Below, one piece after another: positions 18,350 to 29,400 of a stretch of 64,000 bases of DNA. The notes under the pieces were generated by a model. That model was not told where the DNA came from, made no database searches, and saw nothing but the letters and a program-made list of their open reading frames with translations. This DNA comes from an uncultured Flavobacteriaceae bacterium. Lineage in GTDB: Bacteria; Bacteroidota; Bacteroidia; Flavobacteriales; Flavobacteriaceae. The stretch lies in the NCBI GenBank assembly GCA_947500385.1, contig CANMSA010000006.1, positions 225,153 to 289,152 of the forward strand, written 5' to 3'. The translations under genes were made by a program, and so were the position numbers. The first letter of the stretch is position 1, and each line of letters starts with the position of its first letter.

Positions 18350-19085
18350 AGATGAACCGCGTGCGGCAAACCAGTTACAAAAGTTATTGGCTAAAAGTGC
18401 CTTTGCATTTTCAGTATTGACCATCATCGACTCTGTGGAAGATGCGGTCGCTTGGTTTCTCAAAAATACCGCCCCCGATTTGGTGTTCATGGACATTCAG
18501 CTGGCAGATGGCCTCAGTTTTGAGATTTTTCAGAAAATAGAAATAAGCGCCCCTATTATTTTTACCACTGCATTCGACCAATATGCCATTCAAGCGTTTA
18601 AAGTAAACAGTGTCGACTATCTATTGAAGCCGATTCAGCAGCACGACTTGGAAGCTGCGTTGCACAAATTCTCAAAGTCGAACAACTCTTCAAACCCCAT
18701 TGAACCGAATATTTTAAAAGAACTATTGAGTAGTATGCAAACACCTCAAAAACGGGCTGGCATACTGGTAAAAGAGGGGAGTGGCTTTGTGCAGATACGA
18801 ATATCAGAGCTCTTATATATGTATTCACAGGACAGTATCACCTTTGGGATCACCCATAATAAAAGGTATATCATAGATGAAACAATGGACCAACTGTTCG
18901 ATTCTTTGGACGACACTCGATTTTATAGAATTAATAGGGGCCAGATCATTTCCAAATTATCGGTTCTAAAAATTGAGCCGTATTTCAATCATCGGGTCAA
19001 GTTGATACTTACAAACCCGCGCGATCAGGAGTTTATCGTCAGTAGACAAAAAACAAGCGATTTTAAAGACTGGATGAACAAATAG
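18321..19085 (+). CDS. LytTR-family response regulator (pair 2)
   Basis: 254 residues. Receiver domain with VEDEP near residues 9-13, phospho-acceptor Asp58 (LVFMDIQL) and Lys in YLLKPIQ; LytTR domain about 150-254 with YRINRGQIISKLSVLKIE. ATG at 18330 (MKIVIVEDE) is an alternative start that trims three residues and reduces the overlap with the kinase gene from 29 to 20 bp. Cytoplasmic transcription factor for the kinase at 17252. Confidence 0.92.
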   Translation: MQPMKIVIVEDEPRAANQLQKLLAKSAFAFSVLTIIDSVEDAVAWFLKNTAPDLVFMDIQLADGLSFEIFQKIEISAPIIFTTAFDQYAIQAFKVNSVDYLLKPIQQHDLEAALHKFSKSNNSSNPIEPNILKELLSSMQTPQKRAGILVKEGSGFVQIRISELLYMYSQDSITFGITHNKRYIIDETMDQLFDSLDDTRFYRINRGQIISKLSVLKIEPYFNHRVKLILTNPRDQEFIVSRQKTSDFKDWMNK

Positions 19086-19188
19086 GAAGTAGGCGACGTT
19101 TCAAGTAACAATCTCTACATTTCAACGCAAAGTACTACCGTTGGTTAGCGATTAAAAGCATATTTGTGATGTAATCAAAAACAGCATC

Positions 19189-20844
19189 ATGAAAAAAATA
19201 ATCTTTATCATCTACCTCTTATTGTTGGTTCAAGTATCGGCCCAAAAAACAGTTAGTGCCGCACAATGGCAAGAAGATCTTCGCTTTATTCAAAATACCA
19301 TACATAAAGACTATTCGTTTCTTTTTGTAAAAACGACGAAAGAGGCATTCGACACCGAAGTCGAATCTCTTTACAAAGCGATTCCACAATTGGCATCGCA
19401 TGAAATCAAAGTAGGTATTACACGATTGATCGCCTCTTTTAAATATGGGCATACCGCAGTATTTCACGGTCAAGAAAACATTGGTTTTCATTCTTTTCCA
19501 TTTAATCTATATGAATTTAAAGACGCCATCTACATTCAAGGAGTGCATAAAAGTTATGGCAAGGCACTAGGGGCCAAAGTTTTAAAAATCAATAATATGC
19601 CCATCACCGAAGCGTTGGAAAAAATCGCCCCTATGGTGAATGCCGAAAACTCCCAATATTTTAAGGCATATGGGATTAATTATTTGAGCACTCCAGAGGT
19701 CTTACATGCGCAACGAATCACTCGGACCCTTCAGAATGTGATAGAGCTTACCTTAGAAAAAGATGGTGAAGTGTTTACGCAGTCTTTTACGGCAATGGGA
19801 GACGGGGAATGGGTACCTACACACCGTGGTTATGTGCACCAGGATGAAAATTGGCTGGATGCGCGGGACCAGTCAACTACTCCCTTGTATCTAAAACATC
19901 TTGATAAGGTGTACTATTCCGAATACTTGGCAGAAGAAAAAGCCATGTATGTAAGACATAGCAGAATACAAGATGAAGCAGGGGAAAGTACGGCAGCTTT
20001 TTATGCACGGGTTTTAGAGTCCGTGGCACGGGATGATGTGGAGAAGTTGGTGATCGACCTCCGTCTAAACGGTGGTGGAAACAACTATTTGAACAAGCCC
20101 ATCATCACTGGACTGATTGAAAGCAAGAAGATCAACAAAATTGGAAAACTGTTTGTGATTATTGGAAAACGCACCTTTTCGGCCTGTCAAAACCTTGTGA
20201 ATGAACTCGATAATTACACCAATGTTATTTTTGTGGGGGAACCTACGGCGGAGAATGTCAACTTTTGGGGCGACAACCGTCCCGTAAGGTTACCGAACAG
20301 CGGTATCGAACTCTCTTTATCGTATTTATGGTGGCAAGACAAGCCCGCGCTGGAAAACGCCCCTTGGATCGCCCCCAGTATTCCGGTGGCCATGAGTTTT
20401 GAGGAGTATGCAACCAATCAAGATCCTGTGCTGGAAGCGGCCTTGGCTTTTAACATGCCTGATTTTAAACCTAAACCCATCGAATATATCACAGCGTTAT
20501 ATGTTTCCGGCCAAGCACAAAAACTAGCGGAAGAGCTTCCTAAAATGGTACAAGACCCTCGGTACGCCTTTTGCGACTTTGAAGCAGAATTGAACAAAAA
20601 AGGCAACCTGTTATTGCAAAGTGGTCGTGCTCCACAAGTTCAGGGGGCCGTTCAAGTGTTTTCCATGGTATCACAACTATATCCCAAAGGAGCCAGTGCG
20701 TATAAATATCTTGGGGAAGCCTACATGGTATTACAAAACACTGAAAAAGCGAGCGAAGTACTCCAAAAAGCCGTTTCGTTGGATACGGATGGAGCAATTG
20801 GTAAAGCCGCAAAAGAACTCCTATCGGAGCTAGATGGTTATTAG
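19189..20844 (+). CDS. Exported S41-like peptidase with C-terminal TPR-like helices
   Basis: 551 residues with a signal peptide (cleavage after VQVSA). Residues about 20-210 are the N-terminal and PDZ-like part; 240-400 is the S41 core with KLVIDLRLNGGGNN and GKRTFSACQNLVNEL (nucleophile Ser331). The Lys expected about two dozen residues later is not obvious in VGEPTAENVNFWGD, so the dyad may be rearranged as in tricorn-type members, or the enzyme may be weak. The last 100 residues contain a TPR-like helix pair (GASAYKYLGEAYMVLQNTEKASEVLQKAV, at about 500-530). It follows LytS/LytR pair 2 by about 100 bp. Confidence 0.8.
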   Translation: MKKIIFIIYLLLLVQVSAQKTVSAAQWQEDLRFIQNTIHKDYSFLFVKTTKEAFDTEVESLYKAIPQLASHEIKVGITRLIASFKYGHTAVFHGQENIGFHSFPFNLYEFKDAIYIQGVHKSYGKALGAKVLKINNMPITEALEKIAPMVNAENSQYFKAYGINYLSTPEVLHAQRITRTLQNVIELTLEKDGEVFTQSFTAMGDGEWVPTHRGYVHQDENWLDARDQSTTPLYLKHLDKVYYSEYLAEEKAMYVRHSRIQDEAGESTAAFYARVLESVARDDVEKLVIDLRLNGGGNNYLNKPIITGLIESKKINKIGKLFVIIGKRTFSACQNLVNELDNYTNVIFVGEPTAENVNFWGDNRPVRLPNSGIELSLSYLWWQDKPALENAPWIAPSIPVAMSFEEYATNQDPVLEAALAFNMPDFKPKPIEYITALYVSGQAQKLAEELPKMVQDPRYAFCDFEAELNKKGNLLLQSGRAPQVQGAVQVFSMVSQLYPKGASAYKYLGEAYMVLQNTEKASEVLQKAVSLDTDGAIGKAAKELLSELDGY

Positions 20845-20980
20845 GCGAGATCTTTTGTTTGCATCACCGATTTTCCGGTTACAGAACACTTCTGGTTTAC
20901 TATAATAGTGTCCTGATACTGAGCGTATTTGTCCTTCTGAACATGCATTTTGAAAGTATCTTTACCAGAAATATGTTCAA

Positions 20981-22024
20981 ATGCTAAAAAGTACGATCCG
21001 TGTAAGCCTATTTTTTGTTTTAGCAGTACAATTGTCCTGTCGCAGCAAAGAAGGGAGTTTTGTTTGTCCACCGTGCGATTTGCAGTGTGATGCGCTACTA
21101 TTTGAAAAAGAAGGTATCTGCCCACATTGTAATATGAAGCTGATCATGAAAGTGGAATCAACGGCCATTAACGCAATTTCCCTAAAAGAAGGTTCTGGTA
21201 ATTTTCTGATAGAGGGGGGAGCAGGTCATACGGAAAAAATGATACAGGTATTCTATCATCGCCCCCGCACATTCAATCAACATTCCAAAGTATTGATGGT
21301 GCTCCCGGGAGCCGGAAGAAATGGCGATACCTATCGGGATGCTTGGGTAGCGGCGTCTGAAGAACATGATGTGTTGGTGTTGTCACTACATTATTCCGAA
21401 GCGCATTATCCTCGATTTTGGAACTATAACTTGGCTGGAATGCTTACCGATGTAAAAATCAATGCGGAAAGAACGGCAATCACGGATTTTAGGGTGGTTA
21501 GCAATCCCAAAGATTGGATTTACGACGATTTTGATAGAATATTTCATCTAGTAAAGAATGAATTTCATTTAAAGAATGATAGCTATGACTTGTTCGGTCA
21601 TTCGGCAGGCGGACAGTTGGCACACCGTTTTGCAATTTTCAAGCCGATGAGTAAAGCGAATAGAATACTTGCTTCGAATGCAGGTTGGTATACGGTCCCC
21701 GATGCTACGGAAAACTTTCCTACCGGCCTAAAAAATAGTTGTAGGTCATTGGCCGATGTCGACTTTGGTACTGGGCTGGTGCTGTTTTTAGGCGAGCAGG
21801 ATGATGCGGATGAAACTAGGGGGGATTTAAGGCATAATCAAGCACTTGACAAGCAGGGGTTGCACCGGTTGGAACGTGGTCGATATTTTTACGAGGTTGC
21901 AAAAAGAGCGGCAAAGGTATCCGCTTCGGAATTTCATTGGAAACTAGAGATGGTACCTAATGTAGGGCATGACTACAAGAAAATGAGCAAGGCCGCCGCC
22001 CGTTATCTATACGCAAATAAGTAA
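20981..22024 (+). CDS. Lipoprotein alpha/beta-hydrolase with N-terminal CxxC metal-ribbon segment
   Basis: 347 residues. Lipobox VQLSC (Cys20). Residues 27-52 carry Cys29, Cys32, Cys36, Cys47 and Cys50 in a pattern (CPPC...GICPHCNMKL) that matches the heavy-metal-binding ribbon normally seen in CusB/copper proteins, with the usual CPHCNM ending. This is fused to a PHB-depolymerase-like hydrolase: VLMVLPGAGRNGDTYRD, GHSAGGQ with Ser208, LGEQDDAD and VGHDYKKM with the His. The fusion is unusual. It lies 136 bp after the S41 peptidase on the same strand. Confidence 0.78.
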   Translation: MLKSTIRVSLFFVLAVQLSCRSKEGSFVCPPCDLQCDALLFEKEGICPHCNMKLIMKVESTAINAISLKEGSGNFLIEGGAGHTEKMIQVFYHRPRTFNQHSKVLMVLPGAGRNGDTYRDAWVAASEEHDVLVLSLHYSEAHYPRFWNYNLAGMLTDVKINAERTAITDFRVVSNPKDWIYDDFDRIFHLVKNEFHLKNDSYDLFGHSAGGQLAHRFAIFKPMSKANRILASNAGWYTVPDATENFPTGLKNSCRSLADVDFGTGLVLFLGEQDDADETRGDLRHNQALDKQGLHRLERGRYFYEVAKRAAKVSASEFHWKLEMVPNVGHDYKKMSKAAARYLYANK

Positions 22025-22344
22025 GCAAGATCCCTTGGCATACGTACGATGGTATGTACACCGTTCTTTTGCCTTTGTCATATTTTGAAATTCCCATGAA
22101 CGGGGAGCTGGCGAGGGTAGTAGTCTTTTTTTCTTAAAGCAGGGAATCTTGGGCGACTGCCGTTGCCGAGTGAACGGATTGGCAGATGTGAATAACTTGT
22201 GTGAAACCAAATGGGTCTATGCGGCCGTATCCTTGCCTACTATGCGTATTTTGTTCGAGGGTTCTTTACTGCAAAAATGGGATGGGTTTTTCTGTTAGGA
22301 ATCACTACATTCGTTCAAATAATTTGTAGTATATAATTGAATAA
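22025..22344. other. 320-bp intergenic region
   Basis: Between the metal-ribbon hydrolase and the DUF1080 gene. No gene, repeat or terminator is visible. A TACATTCG sequence at 22306-22313 is a one-mismatch version of the Bacteroidota -7 element and could serve the downstream gene, but no TTG lies at the right distance. Confidence 0.3.
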
Positions 22345-23121
22345 ATGACTCGCACCTCCCTTTTTATCGTTCTGATGGTACTGTTCATAGGCCTTTCCTG
22401 TAAGACGGATAAAAAACCATCCTTTCAGATCGAACGTTCCAAAGAATTGGCCCTTAAAAACAAAGTACATAATCAATTATCCGATTTGGAAAAAGAGCAG
22501 GGTTGGCAGTTACTTTTTGATGGCGAGACCCTACAGGGTTGGCATCTTTATAACAACGCCGACTCTACCCGGTTTTCGGCATGGGAAGTGCAAAAGGGTA
22601 CGCTGTTTTGCAATGCCACCGATGAAACCAAGGTCTTCGGGGATTTGGTGACCGATGCCGTGTTCGAAAACTATGAGCTGGTATTTGATTGGCAGATGGC
22701 ACTTCGGGGAAACGGTGGTGTTTTTATCAATGTGCAGGAATCCGAGGAATATAAGGCCACTTACAACACCGGCCCGGAATACCAACTATTGGAACCCGAA
22801 CATATGGATACCAAGACCCCTTTGAAACGACCTGGGTGCCTTTGGGGACTATCTCCTCAATTAAATACGGTGGAGGCCAAACCGACCGGGCAATGGAATA
22901 CGGCCAGGATCATTCAGCAAGCTGGGAAAATTCAGTTTTACCTCAACGGGACACTCACCGCGGAAGAAACCATTGCCTCGACCGAGTGGAAAAACAAAAT
23001 TGCCAACTCGGCTTTTAAAGATGCCCCTGCTTTCGGGAAGGGGACCCAAGGGAAGATCGCACTGCAGAACTGGTACTTTGAGGCACGCTTCCGCAATATG
23101 AAAATTCGCACGGTAGAGTAA
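22345..23121 (+). CDS. DUF1080 (3-keto-disaccharide hydrolase family) lipoprotein
   Basis: 258 residues. Lipobox IGLSC (Cys19). The body is a PF06439 jelly roll: GWQLLFDGETLQGWH, DYELVFDWQ-like strand (ENYELVFDWQMALRGNGGVF), YQLLEPEH, GQWNTARI and IQFYLNGTLTAEE. Recent work on the family describes 3-keto-glucoside/disaccharide hydrolysis in Bacteroidota; many members are uncharacterised. It stands alone, followed by 370 bp before the giant T9SS gene. Assignment to the family is firm; the substrate is not. Confidence 0.85.
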   Translation: MTRTSLFIVLMVLFIGLSCKTDKKPSFQIERSKELALKNKVHNQLSDLEKEQGWQLLFDGETLQGWHLYNNADSTRFSAWEVQKGTLFCNATDETKVFGDLVTDAVFENYELVFDWQMALRGNGGVFINVQESEEYKATYNTGPEYQLLEPEHMDTKTPLKRPGCLWGLSPQLNTVEAKPTGQWNTARIIQQAGKIQFYLNGTLTAEETIASTEWKNKIANSAFKDAPAFGKGTQGKIALQNWYFEARFRNMKIRTVE

Positions 23122-23490
23122 GTTCGCTCGGATACCATGAACGTATTTCAATACCGTGGGTTCAACCATGGGGGTCTAGTGCGGTTATGCCATAAAATAG
23201 TAAGTACGCCGTAGTAGCGTAAAAACTTTCACACTTTGTAGGACATGCAGAAATGGCTTTATGAATTCGTTAAAGACTTTAAGAATTTTTTGTAGGAAAT
23301 CGAATCATCTCCCAAGGGTACGTTCATTAATTGTAGGATTATGCGTATTTTTTTTTACCAACTATGCTTAGTTTTATATGGTCTGATCGATTAACGGTAA
23401 GCTATCTTCGATTAAGAGTGCATATAAAAGTTTGTTAAACCTACATTTATGTAGTACTTTCCGTTCCTAATTAATCTAAAAATTATTTAT
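23122..23490. other. 369-bp intergenic region upstream of the giant gene
   Basis: No gene. The distal end contains a weak promoter-like pair for the giant gene: TTG at 23432-23434 and TACTTTCC at 23455-23462 with a 20-bp spacer, the -7 element having two mismatches to TAnnTTTG. The leader up to the ATG is AT-rich, as is common for Bacteroidota initiation regions. Confidence 0.35.
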
Positions 23491-26400
23491 ATGAAACAAA
23501 TTTACTTTTCGAGTGGGTTTGGAGTTCGCAGTCGTTGGCGACATCCTTCCCGCTTGTTAGCATTAATTGCTTTGTTTATGTTGTGCGCCTTTAGTTATGG
23601 GCAAGCACAACAACCACAATCCCTCAAAGGGAGTAAAACCATGTCGGTTCAGTATCTGGGCACGTCTCCCAAATTGACCGACATTAAACCGATTCCCAAC
23701 AGGGTAAAGAAGGACGCTTCAGACGTATACATTGTACCCAACAAATTGACTAAAACGGGGCTGATCAAAGGGATTTCTAACAAAACGTTAGATCCGGTAA
23801 TGCAAAGAACCACCAATAACGTGCGCATGAACGCTGCTCAGGTTAAAGTGGGTTTTGACGGTGGTAGCAATGTGGACAATGCCAACGTTAATGGCATAAA
23901 CGTGGCCCCTCCCGATACCCAGGGAGATGTAGGTCCGAACAATTACATCCAAATGACCAATAGCGTAACCACTATTTTCGATAAGAGTGGAAACACGCTG
24001 CTAGGTCCGGTACCCAACAGTGTGTTTTTTCAGAATTTGGATCCCGTACTAGCGGGTACCAATGATGGGGACCCTGTGGTGCTTTATGATCAATTTGAGG
24101 ACCGTTGGATCGTAAGTCAGTTTGCGGTAAGCCAAGGCGCTCCTTATTTTATGTTGGTTGCGGTTTCGCAGACTTCCGATCCTCTAGGGTCGTACAACCA
24201 ATACGCGATCAACTATGGTTCTGATTTTCCAGATTATCCCAAATTAGGGGTTTGGAACGATGCACTGTACATCTCTACCCGAGATTTCGCTGACGGAGCC
24301 GGTTTCGCCGGTTTTTCCTTGGTAGCCATCAACAAATTCGATATGTATGATGGGGTAGAGACCTCGGCGCAACGTTTCGAATTGGACAATCCTGAAGCCG
24401 ATGGAATTCTTCCTGCGGATGCAGACGGTACTACACCCCCTGCAGCAGGAGAACCACACTATTCCTTGTATTTGTCCGCATCGGGCAATTCGTTGAACTT
24501 GATTACAACTTCTATCGATTTTGACAACCCGGCCAATTCCACTTTAGAATTTGGTTCTATAGCGGTTGCACCGTATTCCTTTTTTCAGACCCAGGTACCA
24601 CAGCCCAATGGGCAGACCTTGGATGTCTTGCCGTTCTTTTTAATGTATCGGCTTCAATATGTGAATTTTGGGAGCTATGCAAGTATGTTGACCAATCACA
24701 GTGTACAGGAAGTGTCGGGCGGTGCCTTCGGTATCCGATGGTACGAATTTAGAAAAAGTGGGGGTCCTTGGGACACCTATCAGCAAGGTACCTTTTTGCC
24801 AGACGATGGCTTGAATCGATGGATGGGTAGTATTGCCATGAATGCTGCAGGCGATATTGGTCTCGGATATTCCGTTTCCAGTGCCGATTTGAATCCTTCG
24901 ATTCGTTTTGCCGGACAGACCGCTAACGAGAGTGGTTCTGGTATTTTGAATGTTCCGGAAACGAGTATTTTGGAAGGTACCCTATCTAGTAGGGGCACCA
25001 ACCGATGGGGAGATTACTCTATGATGAGTATTGACCCGGTAGATCAGGATTTTTGGTTTACAACGGAATATATTGCAAACGATGCAGCCTTTTCCGGTTG
25101 GGGAACCTGGATTTCCGAAATGGCGTTTGGCGATCCGCCAACGGCCATTTGTCAGGATATTACGGTAGAGTTTGATGCGAATGACGGAAGCGTTAGCATT
25201 ACCCCTGAGGATATCGACAATGGTTCAACAGATCCCAATGGTGGGGAAGTTACCTTATCCTTGGATATCGATACCTTCGATTGTAACAGCCTCGGTGAGA
25301 ATGTAGTAACTCTTACCGTAACCAGTGCAGATGGTATTACAGCTACCTGTACAGCCGTGGTAACGGTCAACGTAATCGATACAGAGGCCCCAGTGGCGGT
25401 CTGTCAAGACATTTTCGTTGAGCTTAACGGGGATAGCGTTGAGATAACGGGCGAACAGTTAGACGGTGGATCCACCGACAACTGTGCAATCGTAGCTTTT
25501 ACAGCGGACCAAACTTCCTTTACCGAATTGGGAGCTTTCCCAGTTACCTTAACAGTGACGGATGCGGCCGGTCTTACAGACAGTTGTGAAGCTACCGTGA
25601 CCGTAGCCGAGGGAGCAATGATCGTTGTAGATCCTACTTCGTTGGAAGCGTCTGTTAATTTAGAGGTAGACCCACCGGTAGTAGAGCGAGTACTTACCAT
25701 CAGTAACGATGGTGGTGTGCCCTTGGATTTTGATATTGCCATTGGCAATCCGAGTTTTACACCTCCTACTCAGGCAGGTCGGGATTTGACAGATTTGGAT
25801 AGAAGTGTCTTCCGGGGCAATACTTCTTTTTCAGGATCCTTACAAGGTGTTAAGGCCGAAAGATCATTGGCTAGCTTATCAGGATCGAATGATACTGGAG
25901 CAGCTGCCGGTACCGTTGTGGTAGATTCTATTTTCTATGATTCAGGTGTTGATTTCCCTGGTTCTTTTGTCGGATTTAACGATGTGACCGTATCGAATGC
26001 CACAGGTGTTCGGTTTGATGTACCAGGTGACAACTTTACGCTTACGGCTGTTAGAAATGCGTACAGAACGGAAGCGGCCAGCAATGTTACCATCTTATTG
26101 AGCATTTACAAAGGCGGTAATGATCCAACAGAAGGAGAATTGTTATCGGAACAAGTGATTACTGGCGATAGCCCGGATGGTGATTTTCTTTTTGAATCCC
26201 TAGATACCCCATTGACCTTCAATGCAGGGGAACATTTCTGGGTGGTACATACCTATCCTACAGGAATTGGATTTCCTCAAGGGTATGATGATACAGTGAC
26301 CACGACGCGCCCCGATACCTACGTTGCTAGTAGTGATGGAGGTGCATCCTATATTTCTGTAGACGGATTTGCTATGTTGGTACGTGCCCTTAGTGAAGGA

Positions 26401-29400
26401 CAGGACAACAGTTTCATTACGCTTTCGGCAAATAACGGAACGGTCGCACCAGGTGAGTCTACGGACATTACTGTTTCTTTTGACGGTTCTACGTTGGACA
26501 ATGGAGTGTATGAGACCGATTTTAGCATCACGAGTAACGATGTTGTTAACCCGGATGTTACGGTACCAACGACCTTTACGGTCAGTGGCCAGCAAACTCC
26601 TGAAATAGAAGTAAGTCCGTCATCATTGGAAGCGGCTGTAGATGTGCAGGTAGATACTCCTCCAATCGATGAAGAAACGTTGACGATCACGAATAATGGC
26701 GGAGCGCCTTTGGAATTTGATGTAGCCTCCGGTGCCGCGACCTTTACGCCTCCAGGCGGAGAAAGTCCGGCCTTGGCCAATTTGGATCGAAGCGTATTTG
26801 TGGGGAATCCTGGTTTTTCAGGTGCTTTGCAAAAAGCCGGTGTTGAAAAACGAAGTAATAAAATTAGCTTGACGAACGCACGTAAAATTGAGGCGTTTGA
26901 AAATGCCAGTCCTGTAGTGGATTCCATTTTCTATGATTCTGGTATAGATTTCCCAGGAGATTTTGTCGGGTTCAATGACCTTACCATTTCGCAAGCTATG
27001 GGCGTTCGATTTGACGTTCCTGGAGACGACTTTACGTTGACTGCAGTTCGGAATGCCTATAGAACGGAAGCGGTTACGGACGCAACCATTTTATTAAGTG
27101 TTTACCGTGGAGGCGATGTTCCCGAACAGGGAGAGTTGTTGTCAGAACAGGTAGTGACCGGTGATAGTGCCGACGGTATCTTTGCCTTTGAAATGTTAGA
27201 CACTCCATTGAGTTTTGGAGCTGGGGAACATTTCTGGGTGGTATACACTTATCCGGTGGGAATTACCTTCCCACAAGGATTCGATGACACGATTACCACG
27301 ACAAGACCAAATACCTATGCCTTCAGTAGTGATGGCGGTACTTCATTCTCCTTATTCGACGGGTTTGCAAGTTTAATGCGCGCCTTAAGTCAAGGAGCAT
27401 CTGGTGAATACATTTCACTTTCACCGGAAAGTGGTGTAGTTGCACCAGGGGAGTCGGTTGACATTGCTGTTAGTTTTAACGGTGGAAGTTTGGCCAACGG
27501 CACCTATGAAACGGATCTTACCGTGAGTAGTAACGATCCTTTGACCCCAACGGTCACGGTGCCTACAACCTTTATGGTTTCTGGCCAGACCGCGGCGATC
27601 GAGGTATCGGAAGAATTGTTGTTGTTCAATGACGTGTTTATCGGAAATACGGCTCAGAAAAGCTTTGTGATTACCAATACGGGAATCGGGGAGCTAACGG
27701 TTTCTTCCATTACTTCCGATAACGAGGAGTTTACCGTAGATCCTGCGGAAGCGGTTATCCCTGGAGGTGGTGAGTTAGAAGTGATCGTCACGTACGAGCC
27801 TGCCGCTATAGGAAGTAGCAATGGTATTCTCACTATTGTTAGTGATGCTGACAATGCCGACGAGGTGCAAGTGGTTGTAAATGGTGTAGGAGTAGAGGGC
27901 CCATTGGCCGTGCTTACTCCTGAAGAAAGCGCTGTAGAACTACCGATCACAAAAACGACGGAAGTAGAATTGACCCTTACAAATGATGGGGGATCACCAT
28001 TGATCTATTCTTTCCCTGAATTTGCGATGGCCTTGGCACTTCAAGATCCCAATGCACGCATTCAGCGGGCAGAGGTGATTGATTTTCCAAATTTCTCTAG
28101 TACACAATCCAAAGGATTTTCAGATACTAGAAGAGGTGCTCCAGTACCATTTGGTATGGGAACCGACCTTACTTTTGGATATACTTGGATGGACAGCGAT
28201 GAAGCGGATGGTCCTGTAGCCAATTTCATTGATATCATTCCATTCGGAGCCACCGATGTGACCGAATTTTTGATCGATGGCAATTTTGCCGATGGAACCG
28301 TTAGTTTGGACCTCCCATATGCCATACCTTTCTATGGTCAGGAATTCCAGACCCTGTTTATCAACGCAAATGGTTTTGTATCTTTTGAGGCACCGACAAG
28401 TACGTTGACTTTCTTGAACGGTCAAATACCGGTAAACGATGGTATCAATAACATCATTGCCCCTTTCTGGGCCGATTTGGAGCCTGGTACAGGTGATGGA
28501 GGTACGGTACACATTGCAGCGTTCACAGATGCCATAGTCGTACAGTGGACAGATGCTCCTGGATTCCTTACCGAGGGTACGGTTACTTTCGAGATAATCA
28601 TATTTGCAGACGGTACCATAGATGTACAGTATGAAGATATGTCGACCGCATCTTTCTTGGAAAGTGCAACGGTCGGTATTGAAAATACGGGTGCTACCGA
28701 TGGGGCGCAGGTTGCCTTTAATACCAGTTATGTAAAGGATAACTTTGCGGTTCGTTTTATGAAGCCCTTGGTTGCCGGTGTTGATTTCGTTACGGCGGTC
28801 ACTCCACTTTCAGGTGTTTTAGGAGCTGGACAATCCAGAGCCATTACGGCCACCGTAGAGGCAGGAAATCTGATTCCCGGTGTGTATGAAGATCAGGTAG
28901 TGCTATCGAGCAATTCACCTGATATGTCATTCAGTACGGCAACTATAGAACTTACGGTGGTAGATGCACCAAAAGTGGTTAGCTATACGCTGATCGATGC
29001 GGATACGGATCAGCCATTGGTTGAAATCAATGACGGTGATGTATTAGATCTTCGCATCTTCGATACCGCGGACTTCAATATTCAAGCGAATATTGGCGAC
29101 CTGGTACCAGGAAGTATCGTATTCGATTTTAACGGAACCGAAAGCTTTAGGAGAGACAATACCGCTCCATATGCCGTAGGTAGGGAAAACAGAGGTAATT
29201 TTAGAAAATTAGATCTGCTTCCTGGTGTCAATACCGTTACGGGAACTCCTTTTAGCCGCCGTGGCGGACGTGGAGACGAAGGGGTCGCCAAGACCATCAG
29301 CTTTGAAATTATCGGGGGCGTAGTTCCCGAAGTTGAGAGCTTTACGTTGATCAACGCCGATACCAATGAGGCCATTGGCCCATTAAACGACGGAGACGTA

